In this document: positions 1 to 5,918 of the stretch, one piece after another
Layout of the letters: each line of letters begins with the position of its first letter
Position numbering within the stretch: the first letter of the stretch is position 1
DNA from: Methylococcaceae bacterium
Lineage (GTDB): Bacteria; Pseudomonadota; Gammaproteobacteria; Methylococcales; Methylomonadaceae
Reading direction: 5' to 3'
Length of the DNA stretch: 5,918 bases
Assembly (NCBI GenBank): GCA_030699345.1
Contig: JAUYMX010000353.1
Span: 1 to 5,918 of the forward strand
Made by a program: the position numbers and the translations under genes
Notes under the pieces: model-generated
The model's database searches: none
What the model saw: the letters and a program-made list of their open reading frames with translations, nothing else
What the model was told of the DNA's origin: nothing

Positions 1-73
1 TCACTAGCCCTCTTTGGTGCGGCGTTAGATTTTCAAGAGCTTCATCAAATACTTTGAATTCGTCGGCTTTCAT
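1..73 (-). CDS. N-terminal fragment of a probable IS1595-family transposase (runs off window)
   Basis: Only the first 24 codons lie in the window; the gene continues past its left edge. The peptide begins MKADEFKVFDEALENL and continues TPHQRGLV. A short acidic/aromatic helix (DEF-x-x-F) followed by LTPxQR is how many IS1595-family (ISXO2-like) transposases begin, ahead of their zinc-binding CxxC region, which would lie outside the window. The start is well supported: ATG at 73 is preceded by AAGGAGG with 4 nt spacing, the best ribosome site in the window. The gene follows the lipoprotein stop by only 45 bp, on the same strand, but its stronger ribosome site sets it apart from the operon genes. 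If it is a transposase, the insertion sequence's left end must lie within or next to 74-121. The identification rests on a short peptide and on memory of the family; another small protein with a similar start is possible. Confidence 0.5.
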   Translation of the reverse strand, partial: MKADEFKVFDEALENLTPHQRGLV

Positions 74-77
74 TTTG

Positions 78-84
78 CCTCCTT
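78..84 (-). promoter_or_regulatory. Strong Shine-Dalgarno site of the gene starting at 73
   Basis: On the minus strand AAGGAGG is followed by CAAA and then ATG. It is a near-perfect anti-16S match at close spacing and fixes the start of the partial gene at 73. The four operon genes upstream have only partial AGG-type sites or none. Confidence 0.8.
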
Positions 85-118
85 ATCTCATTGATTTCTA
101 TTACAAGAGTGTAAACCA

Positions 119-760
119 CTAGCTAACAGTGACATAGCCAAGATAATTCGTTGCCTCCGGCACATGCCCCAACATTGCCAGCACCATGGCTTTGTAATAA
201 GTGGTCGACGAATAATTATTCGGGCCGCTAAATTTATCGGCGGCATTGATAAAATTCAGTGCTTCGCCCGTTAAGCCAATACCCGCCGCAGAAACCGCGT
301 GTGCTAAATAAGCTTGGGGCAAAATGATTTGCTCTACATGAGCCAAATAGTCAGAAAGTTTCTGATCATTAAGAACTTTCGATGTTAATTGATAAGCCTC
401 AGCGTATTTATTTTTGGTATTAAGCAGTCGGGCATAAGTCAAAATTTTGAACAGGTTATAAGGCTTGGTAATGACAATTTCTTTTTGAATAAACGTCTCG
501 GCCCCAGCGCTATTGCCCGGTTTAATATACAAGAACTCAGTAGACAAATAATCAGCATAATCTTTAAGTACAGCCTGTTCCTCCCGAGACATATTGCTGA
601 CTTTTTGATCTGGGCCAGCTTGTTTGGCAACAGTTCCCGAATTTTGACTTTTAGCTTGTTCAAGACTGTTCTTTCCAGCCAGCTTATCTTGCGCGCAACC
701 GGCCAATTGACTTATTTGCAATAACGCACATAGCGTGACGAACATTTTTCTATTGGACAT
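119..760 (-). CDS. Lipoprotein with TPR-like helical C-terminal region, unknown function
   Basis: The 213-residue product begins with a short basic n-region (NRK), a hydrophobic stretch and a lipobox LAGC at residues 19-22, so Cys22 should be lipidated by the Lgt/LspA pathway. The next residues are Ala-Gln rather than Asp, which favours sorting to the outer membrane. Residues about 23-60 are polar (Lys, Gln, Ser, Asn) and look like a flexible linker. From about 100 on, amphipathic helices with TPR-like spacing appear (an Ala-rich YARLL helix, a KYAEAYQL helix, then GEALNFI and YYKAMVLAMLG segments), though no repeat is clear enough to name a family. The ATG lies 5 bp after the kinase stop, and AGG in the kinase's last codon can serve as its ribosome site, so the two are coupled. 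A role as periplasm-facing partner of the kinase's Sel1 domain or of the protease is suggested only by position. The C-terminus is close to a probable insertion sequence and may have been altered by it. Confidence 0.85.
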   Translation of the reverse strand: MSNRKMFVTLCALLQISQLAGCAQDKLAGKNSLEQAKSQNSGTVAKQAGPDQKVSNMSREEQAVLKDYADYLSTEFLYIKPGNSAGAETFIQKEIVITKPYNLFKILTYARLLNTKNKYAEAYQLTSKVLNDQKLSDYLAHVEQIILPQAYLAHAVSAAGIGLTGEALNFINAADKFSGPNNYSSTTYYKAMVLAMLGHVPEATNYLGYVTVS

Positions 761-765
761 TCTAA

Positions 766-3273
766 TTACCTGTTTCTGGGGATATAGCGATCGTATCGTT
801 CGGGAGGTGGCGCAAGATTGACGTTATCAGAGTTATCTAAATATGCTTTCTTGGTTTTTTTAACCGTCTTAATGGGAGCAGCTTGGTTCACCGGCAAAGA
901 GGATGATTTTGTTAACGGCGTCTCTTGATCTTGTGCCACCACAGCAACGCCTTGAAGCTCCATTAATTTCTTTTTTGCAGCAACAGATCCCTGTGCAGCA
1001 GCCTTTTGAAACCACTCTATTGCCTTAGCTTTATTTTTCGGTGCGGCTGCGCCGCCTAAGTACATTTCTCCGAGCATCAATTGGGCTTTTTCAGAGCCAC
1101 CTTCAGCTCTTCTTTGAAACAACGTTAACGCAGTGCCGTAGTCTCTTTTAACACCTTCACCCAGTACATACATGAAGGCAAGTTCAAGTTCAGCATCGGT
1201 ATAATTTTGCTGAGCCGCCTGGTTAAAATATTGAAATGCCTTTTTATCATCGCGGGGTTTGCCTAAGCCCCGTCTATAAATCCATCCTAGGCAAAATTGC
1301 CCAAGGGAATCGCCTTGCTTAGCGGCGCTTTCAGACAATGCAAACGCTTTTGCATAATCGGCCTTAATTCCTTCTTGTGCTAACAGATAAGTAAAACCAA
1401 GAATACTTTGTGCCATCGTAGAATTTTGATCTGCCGCTTTTTGTAACCACTCAACCGCTTTGGCGGTATTTTTAGGCACGCCTTCCCCATAAAGATAGAT
1501 AGCGCCAACCGTCGCTTGTGCTTCAGCATGACCTTGATTGGCGGCCTTTTCGTACCATTCGTCCGCCTTGGTTAAATCTTTCGCAACACCATTACCGTAT
1601 CTATAAAGAACACCTAAATTAAACTGCGCGGAAGCAGAGCCTTTGTCTGCTGCTTTTTGAGTCCATTCGAACGCTTTAGACTTATCTTGAGCCACCCCTA
1701 TGCCTTTTAAATACATGTAACCAAGGTGAAATTGAGCGCTTGCGTAGTCTTGATCAGCCGCTTTTTGATACCACTCAAACGCTTTGGCCTCATCTTTAGG
1801 TACCATCACGCCATCGGCATAAAGTTGTCCTAGGTGGTTCTGAGCTGCGGTAAAACCTTGATTAGCCGACTTGAGATACCAATCAATAGCCTCAGGGAGG
1901 TTTTTATCTACACCTAAGCCGTTTTCAAACACATCACCAAGATTATTCTGAGCTCTGGCATGTCCTTGAGCAGCCGCTTTTCGATACCACGTCAATGCAG
2001 TCGCTTCATTTTTATCCACTCCTCTACCCCGCGCATAAGCAGCGCCTAAGCCATTTTGGCCGGTTGCATCGCCTTGTGACGCCGCTTTTTCAAACATCGC
2101 CAGCGCTGTCGCATAATCTTGTTTTATACCCGTGCCATTGAAATACATTCTGCCCAGATAAGACTGAGCGCGAGCATCGCCTTTATCGGCGGCATTTTGT
2201 AACAGCGTCAGTTGGTCTTGCGGGATTGTTGCGGGCAAAGCATCAATTGAAGTGTTAAGAAGTGCTGCTAATGAAGTCGCATTTTTTTGTTGCGTTAACA
2301 AAGATGGACTCCCCGGAAAATCCACCCATTGCCGAACAGCAACGCCACTGCCCGCAATTAGTAAAACACCAACTACTACAACCACCGGGTAGTCTTGGCA
2401 AAAATTAATAAATTTATTAGGTAGTACCTTGCGAATTTCCGGTTTCCGCTTGGGCTTTATGTCCTGAATTGCCAAGCAATCCCGCAAAGCCACAATAAAT
2501 TCCTGCGCGTCTGCAAAGCGCTTTTCCGGTTTTTTCTGCAGCGCTTTCAGCACCAGTTTTTCTAAAGGCGCTGGAATGGACTTGTCGATACTGCGCAAAC
2601 TTTTCGGCTTATCTTCGATAACAGTCTTAACCAAGCCATATTCAGTATCGTGTTGAAATGGCATTTGCCCAGTCAGCATTTCATACAAAACGATACCGAC
2701 CGCATAAATGTCTGAACGTGCATCAACTTCCTTGCTTTGATGCTGCTCAGGAGACATATAGCCAGGTGTGCCGATGCTATGTTTGGTGCGGGTAAGTCGG
2801 GCTGTTTGCAGAATTCTGGCAATACCAAAATCAAGCAGTTTGAGGGTGTTTTGGCCGTTAACAATGATATTGGCCGGTTTTATATCGCGGTGAATCACAT
2901 TCGATTGATGCGCATGCGCCAAGCCTTCCAGCGCCTGGATTGCATACTGCACAGCATCCCTCCAAGGCAGGCGTCCATGCTGTTGAATAATACTATCCAG
3001 GGTTTCCCCCGGCACAAACTCCATTGCCATGTAGTATTGCTCATCCACACGGCCAAAATTATAAACAGTGGCAATATGGCTATGATTTAAACGACCCAAT
3101 GCAATTGCTTCCGACCGAAAACGTTCGACAATATCCTCTCTACTACTTAACTCCGGACGCAGCATTTTGATGGCCACTTCCCGTTCCAGCATGGTGTCGA
3201 TGCCTTTATAAACCTCACCCATGCCGCCTTCGCCTATTTTCTCGACGATTTTATAATTATCGATACGTTCCAT
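766..3273 (-). CDS. Bitopic Hanks-type Ser/Thr protein kinase with periplasmic Sel1-repeat domain
   Basis: The 835-residue protein starts with a complete PknB-like kinase domain (about 7-267): glycine loop GEGGMG (14-19), ATP-site Lys36, helix-C Glu55, catalytic HRD (128-130) with Asn135, DFG (148-150), and GTPGYMSPEQ (168-177) closing the activation loop, where Thr157, Thr161, Thr163 and Ser166 are candidate autophosphorylation sites. All catalytic residues are present, so an active kinase is expected. A basic linker (273-282) leads to one hydrophobic segment (about 296-313), placing the kinase in the cytoplasm and the rest in the periplasm. Residues 366-762 form eleven Sel1-like repeats, followed by a degenerate twelfth and a Lys/Pro-rich tail. 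Kinases of this type more often carry PASTA or other sensor domains outside; a long Sel1 solenoid suggests protein or cell-wall ligand binding. The ATG lies 3 bp after the phosphatase stop and has no convincing ribosome site of its own, so translation is probably coupled. Expected substrates include itself and the FHA protease. Confidence 0.95.
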   Translation of the reverse strand: MERIDNYKIVEKIGEGGMGEVYKGIDTMLEREVAIKMLRPELSSREDIVERFRSEAIALGRLNHSHIATVYNFGRVDEQYYMAMEFVPGETLDSIIQQHGRLPWRDAVQYAIQALEGLAHAHQSNVIHRDIKPANIIVNGQNTLKLLDFGIARILQTARLTRTKHSIGTPGYMSPEQHQSKEVDARSDIYAVGIVLYEMLTGQMPFQHDTEYGLVKTVIEDKPKSLRSIDKSIPAPLEKLVLKALQKKPEKRFADAQEFIVALRDCLAIQDIKPKRKPEIRKVLPNKFINFCQDYPVVVVVGVLLIAGSGVAVRQWVDFPGSPSLLTQQKNATSLAALLNTSIDALPATIPQDQLTLLQNAADKGDARAQSYLGRMYFNGTGIKQDYATALAMFEKAASQGDATGQNGLGAAYARGRGVDKNEATALTWYRKAAAQGHARAQNNLGDVFENGLGVDKNLPEAIDWYLKSANQGFTAAQNHLGQLYADGVMVPKDEAKAFEWYQKAADQDYASAQFHLGYMYLKGIGVAQDKSKAFEWTQKAADKGSASAQFNLGVLYRYGNGVAKDLTKADEWYEKAANQGHAEAQATVGAIYLYGEGVPKNTAKAVEWLQKAADQNSTMAQSILGFTYLLAQEGIKADYAKAFALSESAAKQGDSLGQFCLGWIYRRGLGKPRDDKKAFQYFNQAAQQNYTDAELELAFMYVLGEGVKRDYGTALTLFQRRAEGGSEKAQLMLGEMYLGGAAAPKNKAKAIEWFQKAAAQGSVAAKKKLMELQGVAVVAQDQETPLTKSSSLPVNQAAPIKTVKKTKKAYLDNSDNVNLAPPPERYDRYIPRNR
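988..2178 (-). repeat. Eleven tandem Sel1-like repeats (36-residue, 108-bp units) inside the kinase gene
   Basis: Kinase residues 366-762 divide into eleven units of 36 residues (the eighth has 37). Each follows the pattern A-Q-x-x-L-G-x-x-Y-x-x-G-x-G-V, then a Lys/Asp segment, A-x-x-W-Y-x-K-A-A and Q-G. The eighth (residues about 618-654, Leu-Leu-Ala-Gln in place of the usual x-G-x-G) and the tenth (AELELAFMY) are the least regular. The units differ clearly at residue level, so this is an old protein-level array rather than a recent DNA duplication. Sel1 repeats form alpha/alpha solenoids used for protein binding. Confidence 0.93.
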
Positions 3274-3276
3274 TCT

Positions 3277-4113
3277 TTATGCCCGTGTGATCGGAGTATT
3301 TTTAGCAGACGCGGTTGATTGCAGCACTTTTACAACCAGTACGGAAATGTTGTCGTGCCCGCCACGAGAATTTGCCAGCTGTATCAGCACCTCACAGGCT
3401 TGCTGGGCGGTATGTTCAACCAGCGCTTGCTGCATTTCTGTGGCGTTGACCAGGTCATGCAAGCCATCGGAACACAGCAAAAAACAATCGCCGATTTTGA
3501 TGGGCAACGGCTTATTGGAGCTATCCACGTCAACATTAGAATACGTGCCAATAGCTCGAGTAATGACGTTTTTGTCGGGATGGCTAACGGCTGCCTCGGC
3601 AGTGATTAAGCCTTGCTTCAACATTTCTGCGACAACAGTATGATCCTTGGATAACTGGCGACACTCCCCTGCCCTAAGCAAATACAAACGACTGTCGCCA
3701 ACGAAAGCGTAGCAAGCCATGCCCTGGGCAATCGCTAAGCTCACCAGCGTCGTACCCATGCCTTGCAGTGCAGCAGAACCTTGCGCTTGGTGATAAATAG
3801 CGGTATTAACCCTATTAAAATAGCGTTATAATTCCTTAGCGCGAAGTACAATTTGCTCACCATTACCGTAGTCTTGCAGAATCAGCTCCACCGCCAACCG
3901 GCTCGCCACTTCGCCGCCCTGATGACCGCCCATGCCGTCAGCGACAATAGCCAAGACCGTCTTGTTATCAGCAGATTTGCTGTAACCGATCTGATCCTGA
4001 TTGCTTTCGCGCTGCCTGCCCACATCCGAGAGCGCACCAATTTCCAGGCAATACTCCTCAAGCGCTTGTTGGGCAAATACGCTTTGCACAAATTTCTGCC
4101 AAAAATATGTCAT
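3277..4113 (-). pseudogene. PP2C-family Ser/Thr phosphatase interrupted by one in-frame TAA
   Basis: Read straight through, the frame has 278 sense codons plus the internal stop at codon 96. Before it are SDVGRQRESNQD (29-40) and the metal-binding VADGMGG (57-63); after it, in the same frame, are NTAIYHQAQ (103-111), GMGTTLV (118-124), GDSR (Asp140), ITRAIG, SDGL (Asp216) and GGHDN (Asp254). All metal-binding aspartates of a Stp1/PppA-like PP2C are therefore present, and total length is normal for single-domain bacterial enzymes. The role would be to remove phosphate from Ser/Thr targets of the neighbouring kinase in the cytoplasm. ATG at 4113 follows the protease stop by 8 bp, with AGG overlapping that stop 7 nt upstream. 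ATG at 3759 is the Met of the GMGTT motif, not a plausible real start: a protein from there would lack Asp40 and Asp59. As written the gene gives a 95-residue fragment. Either it is recently inactivated, or the stop is read through, or one base is wrong in the sequence. Confidence 0.85.
3826..3828 (-). other. Premature in-frame TAA in the phosphatase gene
   Basis: The minus-strand codons around it read GAA TTA TAA CGC TAT, with residues Ala-Lys-Glu-Leu before and Arg-Tyr-Phe-Asn after. From 3825 to 3760 there are 66 bases (22 codons) with no further stop, leading in frame into GMGTT. A single change from CAA (Gln), GAA, AAA or a Tyr codon would explain it; no frameshift is needed. It falls at the start of the helix before the N-x-A-I-Y motif, a surface-variable part of PP2C proteins. 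Confidence 0.9.
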
Positions 4114-4121
4114 CAGTCGGC

Positions 4122-5786
4122 CTATTTAATTGCCGTAATGTCCATCAACTCGCGACCATATTTAATAGGTACCGCAAAACTGATTTGAATACCTGATTGG
4201 TCAGACAACCCGTAAGTAAATAAGCCTATTACCTGGCCTTTATCGTTAAACACCGGGCCGCCGCTGTTACCGCTGCCGGTCGCATTAACGGTTAATTGGT
4301 AGACATTGCCCATGCTGCTGAACAACTCACTGACTGATGCCGAGTCCGCTTTGTCGGCGGCGTTAAGCACTTTGCCGATATTGCCGGTAGTGACCGTTAG
4401 CGCCGGCACACTGCGTATTTCACCATCGCCACCGGGATCTTGCGCTTTCATTTTTGCGACAATTTCAGGTGAAATACCGGGGTACCCCATGACGGTGATG
4501 CTATCGCCGGGAGACACCGCCGCATCGGTATTGAGCTGAACCGGTTGCAACGTTTGTGGCAAGTCGATTTTAATCATCGCGACATCAGCCACATCAGAGA
4601 CCCGCACTAAATGCGCAGGGATTCTTAGGCCGGTATTGGGGAATGTAACTTCAAGGTAATCATTACGGCCCTCAACAATTTTGCCATACAAGGGTTTTTG
4701 GCCAAGCATTTTGGTTTTTGACGGAATCCATTGATTCAACGAGGCGAGATAGGCGCTGTTGGATGATTTCTCTTCGAGAATTTTATATTCCGGTTTAGAG
4801 CAAGCCGCATCGTTACAATCCACCAAAATACCCGGCAGTTGAAAATTGCGGCTTTGCGCATGCCAGTTGGCCGCGACATGCCGGTTAGTCAGAATAAAAC
4901 CATTTTCATGAGCGACAAACCCCGAGCCTCTATGCGAGCTACCGATAGCAATACCGTTGCTTGCATCAACATCCAGAAAAGGCTCAACCACGCCATTATG
5001 CTGAATATACCAAGGCATTTTTGGCGTAATGCATTTGCCTTGTTTTACAAAACATTCGTTGCGTTGAAACACCTGCTTACCGGTCGCGGTGTGTATTAAT
5101 TTCCAGCTGGCTTCAATCAATACGCTGCTGTTGCCATATTGTTTGAAAATGTCCGCCGCAGATAAGACTGAATTTTCTTTATTGTGCGGCGGCGGTAATG
5201 GCTCAGATTGAGCCACTAACTGCGGGGCCGGTTGGGTTTCGATACTGTTTTGATAGCCGAAATAAGCCAGTATCAACAACACACCACCCAAAACGCCTGC
5301 ACCCATATTGATAACTTTCTTGCGTGTCGCACTTTCAGACGCAGTGATCATGGCTTCTACTGTGTCTTTTGAAGGCGCCGCATGAATAACGCGCGTTGCC
5401 CGTGCATTATTTTCCACAAGCCGGGTTTCCTTTAGTTTTTGCGGTTTAGGATCCAGGTCGAAGATAAATTGCGGCCCGCCTTTACCCAATTGGACTTTAT
5501 CGCCAACGCTAAGTTCGGTAGTTGAGGAGATTTTACTGTTATTGACAAACGTGCCATTGCGGCTGCCTAAGTCGGTTAATAAAAACTGTTTACCGTCTTT
5601 AACGTCTATTTTGCAATGGATTCTACTGACCAAGTCATCTTGTTCCGGATCAAAAATCACCTGGCAAGCATCATCACGCCCAAAATTTATTTCGGTATCA
5701 GATACCGCTATTACTTCTGTTTGATTAGCTTTTGAACCTAACTGGTGGTTTAGTATTATTTTTTGCATGGTTAAAGTGTTGGGCAC
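4122..5786 (-). CDS. Bitopic FHA-domain / trypsin-like (S1C) serine protease
   Basis: The 554-residue product joins three parts. Residues about 8-110 are an FHA domain with the usual phosphothreonine-binding signature: GR (36-37), SRIH (54-57) and SRNGTFVN (75-82). After a linker containing ETRL and ATRV comes RKK and one hydrophobic segment (about 159-178), which puts FHA in the cytoplasm and the rest in the periplasm. Residues about 285-550 are a DegP/S1C-like protease: His303 in TNRHVA, Asp401 in DVAMIKID, Ser508 in GSGNSGGPVF, ending with the typical FAVPIKYG. The triad is complete, so it should be active. No PDZ domain follows. Cys245/Cys252 and Cys324/Cys329 could form periplasmic disulfides. 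The start is GTG at 5786, with AAGGG 12 nt upstream. ATG at 5768 (residue 7, MQKIIL) is an alternative that begins exactly at the FHA fold but has no well-spaced ribosome site. It is the first gene of the operon. FHA probably binds phosphorylated kinase or its own phosphorylated linker, linking kinase activity to periplasmic proteolysis; that link is inferred. Confidence 0.93.
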   Translation of the reverse strand: MPNTLTMQKIILNHQLGSKANQTEVIAVSDTEINFGRDDACQVIFDPEQDDLVSRIHCKIDVKDGKQFLLTDLGSRNGTFVNNSKISSTTELSVGDKVQLGKGGPQFIFDLDPKPQKLKETRLVENNARATRVIHAAPSKDTVEAMITASESATRKKVINMGAGVLGGVLLILAYFGYQNSIETQPAPQLVAQSEPLPPPHNKENSVLSAADIFKQYGNSSVLIEASWKLIHTATGKQVFQRNECFVKQGKCITPKMPWYIQHNGVVEPFLDVDASNGIAIGSSHRGSGFVAHENGFILTNRHVAANWHAQSRNFQLPGILVDCNDAACSKPEYKILEEKSSNSAYLASLNQWIPSKTKMLGQKPLYGKIVEGRNDYLEVTFPNTGLRIPAHLVRVSDVADVAMIKIDLPQTLQPVQLNTDAAVSPGDSITVMGYPGISPEIVAKMKAQDPGGDGEIRSVPALTVTTGNIGKVLNAADKADSASVSELFSSMGNVYQLTVNATGSGNSGGPVFNDKGQVIGLFTYGLSDQSGIQISFAVPIKYGRELMDITAIK

Positions 5787-5813
5787 CTCGAAATACTGCC
5801 CTTATAAATAAAA

Positions 5814-5819
5814 AGTATA
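5814..5819 (-). promoter_or_regulatory. Possible -10 element of the operon promoter
   Basis: TATACT on the minus strand matches the sigma-70 -10 consensus at five of six positions and lies about 30 bp before the first start codon, in the only sizeable gap upstream of the operon. No good -35 box is found 15-18 bp further upstream, so the promoter would be weak, activator-dependent or misplaced. A second AT-rich stretch (TTTATAA) follows immediately. Confidence 0.3.
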
Positions 5820-5896
5820 CCGACAGTGATAAATCAGCCACGGAATCCCTGCTGTTTTTTGTATTTTGCCCTCGCATGAGGACTTGTTTTAGCCTG

Positions 5897-5918
5897 AAAT
5901 CACCGTTTTCGGCAATTT
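5897..5918 (-). other. Short hairpin at the window edge, stem 9 bp, loop AAAA
   Basis: On the minus strand AAATTGCCG, loop AAAA and CGGTGATTT pair over nine positions, two of them G-U. As RNA the stem forms fully only on the minus strand; on the plus strand the two wobble pairs become A-C mismatches. No T-run follows it, so it is not a standard terminator of an upstream minus-strand gene. It could be the edge of a larger structure outside the window. The rest of the 5787-5896 gap shows no gene. Confidence 0.3.

Noticed and set aside
87..115. Promoter for the gene at 1-73 using TTTACA as -35
   Set aside because: No acceptable -10 lies 16-18 bp downstream; the sequences there (AATGAG and neighbours) are poor.
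2737..3090. Open plus-strand frame of 117 codons opposite the kinase domain
   Set aside because: It lies wholly antisense to a strongly conserved kinase region, has no recognisable motif, and is what codon bias of the real gene would produce.
3287..3643. Two overlapping plus-strand open frames opposite the phosphatase C-terminal half
   Set aside because: Both are antisense to conserved PP2C motifs, and their peptides show no domain or ribosome site.
3277..3759. A separate phosphatase gene starting at ATG 3759
   Set aside because: This ATG is the Met of the conserved GMGTT motif; the product would lack two metal-binding aspartates, and AAGG lies only 1 nt before the ATG, too close to act as a ribosome site.
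3853..4188. Plus-strand open frame across the phosphatase/protease junction
   Set aside because: Antisense to DGMGG and other PP2C motifs, with no protein-family features.
766..5786. Type VI secretion phosphorylation module (PpkA/PppA/Fha-like)
   Set aside because: Kinase, PP2C and FHA resemble that set, but no secretion structural gene is in the window, and the FHA protein is a protease rather than the Fha scaffold. It remains possible if such genes lie outside.
766..5786. Anti-phage defence system based on kinase and protease
   Set aside because: Periplasm-facing protease and Sel1 domains and an outer-membrane lipoprotein fit envelope signalling better; no nuclease, nucleotide-signal enzyme or other defence gene is visible.
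5868..5890. Plus-strand terminator: GCCCTC, loop GCAT, GAGGAC, then TTGTTTT
   Set aside because: The stem has an internal C-A mismatch, the T-run is broken, and no plus-strand gene precedes it.
1..5918. CRISPR array, tRNA or rRNA genes
   Set aside because: No regularly spaced identical DNA repeats and no cloverleaf or rRNA-like sequence seen; the only periodicity is the protein-level Sel1 array.

Overview
The window holds one compact block of genes, all read on the minus strand. It looks like the chromosome of a Gram-negative bacterium: there is a lipobox lipoprotein, two single-pass proteins whose large domains would lie in the periplasm, and base composition near the middle of the range. 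The gene style would fit a gammaproteobacterium, possibly a methanotroph of the Methylococcales, but that is an impression and nothing in the sequence proves it.

In transcription order, from high to low coordinates: (i) a 132-bp leader region (5787-5918) with a possible promoter and a 22-nt hairpin; (ii) a bitopic FHA / trypsin-like serine protease (4122-5786); (iii) a PP2C-family Ser/Thr phosphatase (3277-4113) whose reading frame is cut by a single in-frame TAA at codon 96 while every motif on both sides stays in the same frame; (iv) a Hanks-type Ser/Thr kinase with one transmembrane segment and eleven Sel1 repeats behind it (766-3273); (v) a small outer-membrane-type lipoprotein with helical, TPR-like sequence (119-760); (vi) the first 24 codons of another gene (1-73), whose start resembles IS1595-family transposases and so probably marks an insertion sequence just past the operon.

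Gaps between the four main genes are only 8, 3 and 5 bp, so they are almost certainly one translationally coupled operon. Kinase, phosphatase and phosphothreonine-binding FHA domain form a complete write/erase/read set. Both membrane proteins have the same predicted layout: phospho-signalling domain in the cytoplasm, one helix, then a periplasmic module (Sel1 solenoid on the kinase, protease on the FHA protein). With the lipoprotein, this suggests a circuit that passes a signal between cytoplasm and periplasm, for example sensing by the Sel1 domain and control of the protease through FHA. That is inference.

The most concrete oddity is the interrupted phosphatase: if the TAA is real and not read through, this strain has lost the eraser but kept the writer and the reader.
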